Shown: positions 58,855-64,000 of the stretch, one piece after another
How the letters are laid out: the number at the start of each line of letters is the position of its first letter
Numbering within the stretch: the stretch's first letter is position 1
DNA from: Clostridia bacterium
Lineage (GTDB): Bacteria > Bacillota > Peptococcia > DRI-13 > UBA5745
DNA: 64,000 bases
Reading direction: 5' to 3'
NCBI GenBank assembly: GCA_018434325.1
Contig: JAHDPO010000021.1
Span: 1 to 64,000, forward strand
Notes under the pieces: generated by a model
What the model saw: only the letters and a program-made list of their open reading frames with translations
Database searches by the model: none
Told to the model about the DNA's origin: nothing
Translations under genes and position numbers: made by a program

Positions 58855-59739
58855 ATGGCAAATTTAGCTACTTCAAAGAAAAAAGTTACCTTGTGGGATC
58901 GTTTCCGTTATAATAAAGCGGCTTTGGTTTCTTTAATCATTCTGATCATTCTCTTCCTGATGCTGATTTTCGCGCCTCAGGTTACCTCTTACAGCGCCTC
59001 TCAAAGCGACCTGTACAACCGTCTTTCGGCTCCCTCTTTTGAGCAGACGGCTAAAGGCGGTCCTCCCCACATCCTGGGCACCGACCAGCTGGGCCGTGAC
59101 ATCTATTCCCGCCTCATCTATGGCGGCCGCGTATCGCTGACCGTCGGTTTCGTAGTCGGCACCATCGGCGCCCTTATCGGTATCACCTTGGGTATGGTCG
59201 CCGGTTACTTCGGCGGCTGGACCGATATGATCATCATGCGTCTCGTAGACGTCTGGGCTTCTTCTCCTACTTTGCTGATCGCCCTGACCTTCGTTATGGT
59301 GCTGGGCCCCGGCATGAGAAACCTGATCATCGCCCTTTTGGTCAACAGCTGGACGCTGTTTTGCCGTATGGCCAGAAGCCAGGTGCTGGTTATCCGCAGC
59401 TCCGCCATGGTGGAGTCGGGCCATGCCATCGGGGCTTCCACCAACCGTATTTTATTTAAACACATCATGCCCAATATCATCTCTCCTCTGGTTACTACCT
59501 ACGTTCTGGAGCTGGCTCACTTCATTAACGCCGAAGCTAACCTCAGCTTCCTGGGCTTCGGTGTTCAGCCTCCCCAGACCTCCTGGGGCCTGATGATCGG
59601 CGAAGGACGTAAATATCTTACCCAAGCCCCGTGGATCGTCTTATTCCCCGGCTTGCTCATTGGTCTCACCGTGCTTTGTCTTAATCTGGTGGGCAACTGG
59701 ATCCGGGATGAATTCGATCCCCTGGCCGTAAAACAGTAG
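58855..59739 (+). CDS. Oligopeptide ABC transporter permease, OppC type
   Basis: 294 aa. GGAGGGGG precedes the ATG. Layout as in OppC: first helix 'ALVSLIILIILFLMLIFAPQ', GTDQLGRDIYSRLIYGGR, the transport domain with VESGHAIGASTNRILFKH (EAA loop), and the ending 'NLSFLGFGVQPPQTSWGLM'. Forms the channel with OppB. Codon use here and in the SBP gene is somewhat more C-ending than in the neighbours, suggesting higher expression. Confidence 0.94.
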   Translation: MANLATSKKKVTLWDRFRYNKAALVSLIILIILFLMLIFAPQVTSYSASQSDLYNRLSAPSFEQTAKGGPPHILGTDQLGRDIYSRLIYGGRVSLTVGFVVGTIGALIGITLGMVAGYFGGWTDMIIMRLVDVWASSPTLLIALTFVMVLGPGMRNLIIALLVNSWTLFCRMARSQVLVIRSSAMVESGHAIGASTNRILFKHIMPNIISPLVTTYVLELAHFINAEANLSFLGFGVQPPQTSWGLMIGEGRKYLTQAPWIVLFPGLLIGLTVLCLNLVGNWIRDEFDPLAVKQ

Positions 59740-59754
59740 AGGGGGGTGCAAAAC

Positions 59755-60768
59755 ATGACTGAAATCGATGCCAAAGCAAAAGAAACTCTATTATCGGTTC
59801 GCAACCTAAAAAAATATTTCCCTATCGGCGGCGGTTTGATCAGTAAAGCGAAATCAAACGTTCACGCCGTGGATGATGTGACTCTGGACGTATACGCCGG
59901 TCAGACCTTAGGTCTCGTAGGCGAATCCGGCTGCGGCAAAACCACCATGGGCCGTCTGGCTTTGAAGCTTTTGCCCAAGACCAGCGGAGAAATCTATTTC
60001 CAGGGCGAGGATATTTACAAATATACCGCCGAGCAGGAAAAGAAATTCCGCACCAGGGCCCAGCTGATTTTCCAGGACTCCTTCAGCTCTTTCGACAGCC
60101 GTAACAAGATCGGCAAAATTATCGGCGAGCCCCTGGAAGTCCACAATTACTGCAGCGGCAGTGAGTTGGAAGACCGGGTAGCCGAGCTGCTGCGCACCGT
60201 AGGCCTGAAGCCTGAGTTGATGCACGAGTATCCTCATACCCTGGCTGCCGGCCAAAAGCAATGTATCGGTATTGCCCGCTCCATCGCTTTGAATCCCGCC
60301 TTTATCGTAGCCGATGAGCCCATCTCCGCTCTGGACGTTTCCGTCCGGGCCATGGTGCTCAATCTGCTGAAGGACCTGCAGGCCAGCCATAACCTTACAT
60401 ACATGTTTATTTCCCACGATATCCGGGTGGTACGCTGGCTGTCCTCCCATATCGCCGTCATGTACGTAGGTAAATTGGTGGAATACGGTGAGACGGAAGA
60501 GATCTTTGCCCACCGGCTCCATCCCTACACAGAAGCACTGCTTTGCGCCGTGCCTATCGAGGATCCCCGCGCCCGCCATATCAAGAGGGAGATTCTGCTG
60601 GGCGAGGTGCCCTCGCCTGTGGACCCGCCGCCGGGCTGCCGCTTTGCCGCCCGCTGCAAGCTGGCCTCCGAGCGCTGCTTCAAGGAAACGCCGCCGCTTT
60701 TGGAACGCCGCCCCGGCCACTGGGTAGCATGCTTTGAAAACTTTGAAGGCGATTCCGAAATCAGCTAA
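59755..60768 (+). CDS. Oligopeptide ABC transporter ATP-binding protein, OppF type
   Basis: 337 aa. Start ATG at 59755; the GTG at 59746 lies within the ribosome site GAGGGGGG. Walker A GESGCGKT (residues about 56-63), Q-loop IFQDSFSSFDSR, Walker B FIVADEPISALDVS, His switch in FISHDIRVV. Notable: the ABC signature reads LAAGQKQCIGIARS instead of the usual LSGGQRQRI, so both Ser-Gly positions are changed to Ala. The C-terminal Cys region (GCRFAARCKLASERC) is intact. It pairs with OppD of the same operon. It may be a degenerate site, as happens in asymmetric ABC pairs. Confidence 0.92.
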   Translation: MTEIDAKAKETLLSVRNLKKYFPIGGGLISKAKSNVHAVDDVTLDVYAGQTLGLVGESGCGKTTMGRLALKLLPKTSGEIYFQGEDIYKYTAEQEKKFRTRAQLIFQDSFSSFDSRNKIGKIIGEPLEVHNYCSGSELEDRVAELLRTVGLKPELMHEYPHTLAAGQKQCIGIARSIALNPAFIVADEPISALDVSVRAMVLNLLKDLQASHNLTYMFISHDIRVVRWLSSHIAVMYVGKLVEYGETEEIFAHRLHPYTEALLCAVPIEDPRARHIKREILLGEVPSPVDPPPGCRFAARCKLASERCFKETPPLLERRPGHWVACFENFEGDSEIS

Positions 60769-60798
60769 TATGCCGTTTTACAAACTGTTAACAAAATT

Positions 60799-60824
60799 TT
60801 GACAGGGAGAAGGAATTCTGTCAA
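60799..60824 (+). other. Short inverted repeat upstream of the second binding-protein gene
   Basis: TTGACAG (60799-60805) and CTGTCAA (60818-60824) with a 12-base spacer, in the 272-base gap between oppF and the SBP gene. It could be an operator or a -35 region, though no matching -10 at 17 bases was found. The rest of the gap has no clear signals except the GGGAGG ribosome site. Confidence 0.35.
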
Positions 60825-61040
60825 TTCTGTAGAATCTCTATTTACTGTGTGCGAAAATTGGCAGTAATACTATTTTGCGCTTGTGTAAAATGTTCCGATA
60901 GTTAAGCTGCATTTGCAGATTGATTATGAGGAGGGGGGAAGCAGCCAACTTTTTCCGGAGAGTTACCTGAAGGTTGTTGTAAGCTCTGTATGCACATTGT
61001 TAGTTCAAACAAATTATCTTGAATTGGGAGGGAAATTTTC

Positions 61041-62600
61041 ATGAAAAAAACCTTAAGTATCTTGCTGATCTGCGTTCTGGCTTTAGGTCTCCTGGCCGGT
61101 TGCGGCAGTTCGTCCACTACGACGCCGCCGGCAGCCACCACGGCTACCCAAGCTCCCGCCGCTACTTCCGCTCCTGCGGCAGCCAAGACGGAGATCACCA
61201 TCGCCATTCAGGGTGAGCCTACCACTTTGGATACCCAGTATCCTGACGACGGCAACATGCGCACTATCACCTGGAGCATCTTTGAGCCTCTCTACAAGCT
61301 GGACGGCGTCACTTTGGAGCCGATTCCCTGCTTGGCTACCGATTACGAGATCGTTGACGACCTGACCTGGAAATTCACCGTCCGTGACGGCGTAACCTTC
61401 CATGACGGCAGCGCCTTCACCGTTGATGATGCCGTGTACTCCATCAACCGCATCATTGACCCCGAATACAACTCTCAGATCTTCTCCGATTTCGAGTCTA
61501 TCGCCAAAGCTGAGAAAGTAGACGATAAGACCCTGACCATCACCACCAGCGTTCCCGATCCTATCCTGCTGAAGAGATTGACTAAGCTGGATATCGTATC
61601 CAAGTCCTTCACCGAAGGCAAATCCGTAAACGATTTGACCTCTGTTGCCAACGGCACCGGCCCTTACAAGCTGGACAACTGGACTCGCGGCCAGCAAATC
61701 GTTATCTCTCGCAATGCTAATTACTGGGGCGAGCAGCCTGTTCTGGAAAAAGCCACCTACCGTTTCATTGAGGAAGTTGTAACTCGTGCCGCCGCTCTGA
61801 AAACCGGTGAAATCGACATCGCCATGAACATGTATCCCGAGTACGTTGCCGATCTGCCGAAGGTTTTCTCCGGCGTAGGCACCGAGACTTCCTGGGTTCG
61901 TTTCAATCAGCGTGCCGGCCTCATGAAAGACAAAAACATGCGTTTGGCTGCCAACTACGCCATTGACTTAGACGGTCTGGCCGAAGCTCTCTTCGGCGGC
62001 TATGCCCGTCCCTGCGAAGGCCAGATGGGCCGTGACGGCTACTTCGGTTTCTCCGAAAAAGTTAACAAATATCCTTACGATGTAGAAAAAGCCAAAGCCT
62101 TGCTGGCAGAAGCCGGTTATAAAGGCGAGCCCATTCAGTTCCTCTCCGAGCGCGGTCGCTGGCTGAAAGACGGCGAGCTCACTGAGGCTGTAGCAGCTCA
62201 GTTGCTGGAAGCCGGTTTCAATGTTGAGACTAAGTTCGTCAGCTGGCAGGAATGGCTGGACACCTTATTCGATCCCAGCAAGACCCCTGATATGCAGTTC
62301 TCCTGCACCTCCAACGAATTCTTCGATATGGATCGCACCTACTCCGCATTGGTACATAAGACCGGTACTCAGTCTGCTGTTGACAATGCCGAATACAATG
62401 CCATGATCGAAGAAGCCAAATCCGAAATGGATTTCGCCAAACGACAGGAAATCTACGATAGCCTGGTTCAGAAGCTGTATGACGATCCTTTCGCCATCTA
62501 TCTGCTGGTTCTGGATGATCTCCATGGCGGTGCTGCCAACTTGAACTGGACTCTCCGTCAGGACAGCCGGATCTACATTTCCGAATTGTCCTTCTCCTAA
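61041..62600 (+). CDS. Peptide-binding lipoprotein, SBP family 5 (OppA type)
   Basis: 519 aa. Start ATG with GGGAGG upstream. Lipobox LAGC at Cys21, followed by a Thr/Ala/Pro linker. The SBP_bac_5 body: 'EPTTLDTQYPDDGNMRTITW', WKFTVRDGVTFHDGSAFT and 'LKTGEIDIAMNMYPEYVADL'. The body is a typical two-lobe peptide binder. Codon use is strongly biased to C/T-ending common codons, consistent with high expression. Last gene of the Opp operon D-B-C-F-A, followed by a good terminator. Compared with the SBP at 9554 it is only a distant paralogue. Confidence 0.93.
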   Translation: MKKTLSILLICVLALGLLAGCGSSSTTTPPAATTATQAPAATSAPAAAKTEITIAIQGEPTTLDTQYPDDGNMRTITWSIFEPLYKLDGVTLEPIPCLATDYEIVDDLTWKFTVRDGVTFHDGSAFTVDDAVYSINRIIDPEYNSQIFSDFESIAKAEKVDDKTLTITTSVPDPILLKRLTKLDIVSKSFTEGKSVNDLTSVANGTGPYKLDNWTRGQQIVISRNANYWGEQPVLEKATYRFIEEVVTRAAALKTGEIDIAMNMYPEYVADLPKVFSGVGTETSWVRFNQRAGLMKDKNMRLAANYAIDLDGLAEALFGGYARPCEGQMGRDGYFGFSEKVNKYPYDVEKAKALLAEAGYKGEPIQFLSERGRWLKDGELTEAVAAQLLEAGFNVETKFVSWQEWLDTLFDPSKTPDMQFSCTSNEFFDMDRTYSALVHKTGTQSAVDNAEYNAMIEEAKSEMDFAKRQEIYDSLVQKLYDDPFAIYLLVLDDLHGGAANLNWTLRQDSRIYISELSFS

Positions 62601-62661
62601 GAGGAATTACGAGTTTTGAGTCCATCGTTTAGTTGAGCAATTAAATGAATTAATGTATAAT

Positions 62662-62691
62662 AAAGGAGTGACGAAAGTCACTCCTTTGTTT
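62662..62691 (+). terminator. Terminator of the second Opp operon
   Basis: AAAGGAGTGAC, GAAA tetraloop, GTCACTCCTTT, then GTTTC. A perfect 11-bp stem 62 bases after the stop codon. Confidence 0.85.
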
Positions 62692-62731
62692 CACCCCTCG
62701 TATTCTAGCCTCACAGGCAAGGAGATAATGA

Positions 62732-63328
62732 ATGTTTTTAAATGATTTGCAATCGGAATGGGCTTTTTACGGCCGGCAGCTGGATGTGATCGGCCACCTT
62801 TATATCAGCCCGGCAGAACAGCCTGCCCGTTATCCGGACCTGCTGTTCTTTTGCTTATATACCGCCCGCCTGCTGGTGGATAAGAAATTGACCTTGTCCG
62901 CCGCCACCAATATTCAAAAGCAGCTGCGTTTGGGCCAGGGCCTGGAAAAGGCCGTCAATTGGGACGAAGACCGGCAATTTTCTTTACCGGCCAGAGTCAT
63001 CGAATATAGAGGCTATGCCAAAAGTGCTATCAGCTCCTCGCTGCTGTTTCGGGATAAGCTCCATTTTCGCTTCGGCTATATGGGTTTTGGCTTGTTTAGC
63101 AACGGCAAGCGTTTTGATTTTTGCGCCGGCGCTTCGGTTTTTGCCTTGCTGGAGACGATTTATAAGAAATACGACGGCAACCAGGAGGCCCTGGCCGTGC
63201 TGTGGAGCTGCGCCGAGGCCTTGGGAAATGAGGAGCTGGGCGTCAAGATCAATAAAGGCAATTGCCTGACCCGAGGGAAAGAAATTTATCAAAGCATTAC
63301 CGGCGACCAGTTTGCCGCTTTATACTAA
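62732..63328 (+). CDS. Hypothetical protein
   Basis: 198 aa, ATG with AAGGAG seven bases upstream. I do not recognise the family. It has no signal peptide or membrane helix. It contains several aromatic-rich stretches (ARYPDLLFFCLYTARLL), a 'SNGKRFDFCAGASVFALLE' segment and scattered Cys. It is probably a cytoplasmic globular protein. The stop codon TAA at 63326 is the TAA within the left end ATACTAATCTGC of copy F, so the last residues (ALY) may be set by the element. Next gene (63398) is a RelA/SpoT-type protein on the same strand; a functional link is possible. Confidence 0.6.
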   Translation: MFLNDLQSEWAFYGRQLDVIGHLYISPAEQPARYPDLLFFCLYTARLLVDKKLTLSAATNIQKQLRLGQGLEKAVNWDEDRQFSLPARVIEYRGYAKSAISSSLLFRDKLHFRFGYMGFGLFSNGKRFDFCAGASVFALLETIYKKYDGNQEALAVLWSCAEALGNEELGVKINKGNCLTRGKEIYQSITGDQFAALY

Positions 63329-63370
63329 TCTGCAATTAAAAACCTTTAGTTTTTAATTGCAGATTAGTAT
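63322..63370 (+). repeat. One-arm 49-bp palindromic element, copy F
   Basis: ATACTAATCTGC + AATTAAAAAC, loop CTTTA, then the exact complement to 63370. Same as copy E except that the loop is reversed, so it is the same element in the opposite orientation. It begins in the last codons of the hypothetical gene and provides its stop codon. It ends 27 bases before the next start codon. Confidence 0.9.
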
Positions 63371-63397
63371 TGATGAAATAAATTTGGAGGATTGCCG

Positions 63398-64000
63398 ATG
63401 CCCAAAGAAGAAAGCCAAAGAATGGAACTTTTCGATATTATTGAGGAGGCGACGACTCTTTTGGAGCGTAAACGTCCCGTCTACGAGGCCGCTCTTAACG
63501 AAATTGTGGGCCTTTTGACCACGGTGCTTCAGGAAGATAATCAGCAAATCATCGCTTTCAAAGCCCGGCTGAAAACAAAGACCAGCTTGAAGGAGAAAAT
63601 CATCCGCCGGGAGCTGTATAAGCAGCACCGGGATCCTCAAATTATTCTGAACAGTATCCCCGATATCATTGGCGTTTTGGCGGAGTGCCGTTTCACGGCC
63701 GATGAGGTGCGGATTTACACCCGTTTAAAGGAAAACTTTTTCTTGACCACCGACGAGGGGCTGTATTATGATCCGGCTCTTCCCAATATCTTTTTTTGGC
63801 TGGCGGTGCCTCAGCCCCAAATCCAAAAAAACGGTCTGGCCGCTTACCGGGTGGACGGTCTTTACCTCAAAGACGGGGCGCCCATCCGTTTTGAGCTACA
63901 GATCAAATCCATGATCAATTCCTTCTGGTCGGAGGTGGAGCATGAGCTTATTTATAAGAACAATGCCTACCTGCCTGATGACGAGTTTATCCGCAGCACC
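63398..64000 (+). CDS. RelA/SpoT-domain protein (putative alarmone synthetase-like), cut at window end
   Basis: 201 residues visible, no stop before the window edge. ATG at 63398 with GGAGG eight bases upstream. RelA/SpoT-like nucleotidyltransferase motifs: FKARLKTKTSLKEKII (the region that is R.K...S..K in ppGpp synthetases), PDIIGVLAECRFTADEV (DIxGxR-type with Asp), and 'FELQIKSMINSFWSEVEHEL' (the EVQIRT...WaxxEH motif, Glu kept). The usual YRSLH motif reads YRVDGLYL, so its conserved His is absent. It may be a pppGpp synthase variant or a diverged relative with another product. C-terminal part unknown. Confidence 0.7.
   Translation, partial: MPKEESQRMELFDIIEEATTLLERKRPVYEAALNEIVGLLTTVLQEDNQQIIAFKARLKTKTSLKEKIIRRELYKQHRDPQIILNSIPDIIGVLAECRFTADEVRIYTRLKENFFLTTDEGLYYDPALPNIFFWLAVPQPQIQKNGLAAYRVDGLYLKDGAPIRFELQIKSMINSFWSEVEHELIYKNNAYLPDDEFIRST

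Noticed and set aside
59908-60720. Open frame (270 codons) opposite the oppF gene
   Set aside because: Shadow of the ABC ATPase gene; no start signals.
60799-60824. TTGACA as -35 of an oppA promoter
   Set aside because: No acceptable -10 lies 16-18 bases downstream, so it is recorded only as an inverted repeat.

Overview
The window is one stretch of about 53% G+C chromosome (estimated by eye) from what looks like an anaerobic, amino-acid and peptide fermenting Firmicute (Clostridia or a relative). The reasons are the agr-type quorum-sensing locus, a PRK06851-type ATPase, strong GGAGG ribosome sites with frequent GTG/TTG starts, secreted proteins with copper-amine-oxidase-like stalk domains, an Fe-S serine dehydratase, and many peptide, TRAP and organic-acid carriers. 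I cannot name the genus. No rRNA, tRNA, prophage, transposase or CRISPR array was seen.

Layout. 1-2.9 kb: composite palindromic repeats, a stalk-domain lipoprotein and a DUF4160/DUF2442 pair. 2.9-12.5 kb (minus): a Dpp/Opp peptide ABC transporter interleaved with three M20 amidohydrolases. 12.7-19.5 kb (plus): a second stalk protein, then serine dehydratase, Asp/Glu racemase-like protein, DUF1177, AroM and an M29-like aminopeptidase. 19.7-21.4 kb: an AlbA/Schlafen-type regulator framed by palindromes. 21.5-28.2 kb (minus): YgiQ radical SAM protein, VOC protein, and nucleoside salvage genes (pdp, cdd, deoC) behind a ModE-like regulator and a selenium/sulfur-type cysteine desulfurase, with DUF3343 divergent. 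28.7-34.6 kb: B3/B4 protein, TlpA/CcdA/asnS, then D-cysteine desulfhydrase, pyrophosphatase and RidA. 34.6-41.3 kb: LysR regulator, TAXI-TRAP transporter, AA_synth, a beta-hydroxyacid dehydrogenase and an AEC carrier. 41.3-51.3 kb: EamA, DUF401, LysR, a DctPQM TRAP system with two enolase-superfamily dehydratases and a C_GCAxxG_C_C protein. 51.4-55 kb: XRE regulator and a divergent agrBD / agrA-agrC-like locus, including a 47-residue AgrD not previously listed. 55-62.6 kb: PRK06851-like ATPase and a second Opp operon. 62.7-64 kb: an unknown protein and a truncated RelA/SpoT-domain gene.

How it fits together. The two peptide transporters, three M20 hydrolases, aminopeptidase, serine dehydratase and D-cysteine desulfhydrase/RidA pair suggest import of peptides and modified amino acids and their deamination. 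The TRAP clusters suggest uptake and dehydration of sugar acids or other carboxylates. Each block carries its own regulator.

The most unusual signal is non-coding: a dispersed family of DNA elements with a 12-13 bp outer stem (consensus ATACTAATCTGC / GCAGATTAGTAT) enclosing three hairpin arms with no unpaired junction bases (31-142, 13918-14002, 23932-24016), plus one-arm 49-bp derivatives (54924-54972, 63322-63370) and a cut copy at 1-29. Two copies supply the stop codons of neighbouring genes.
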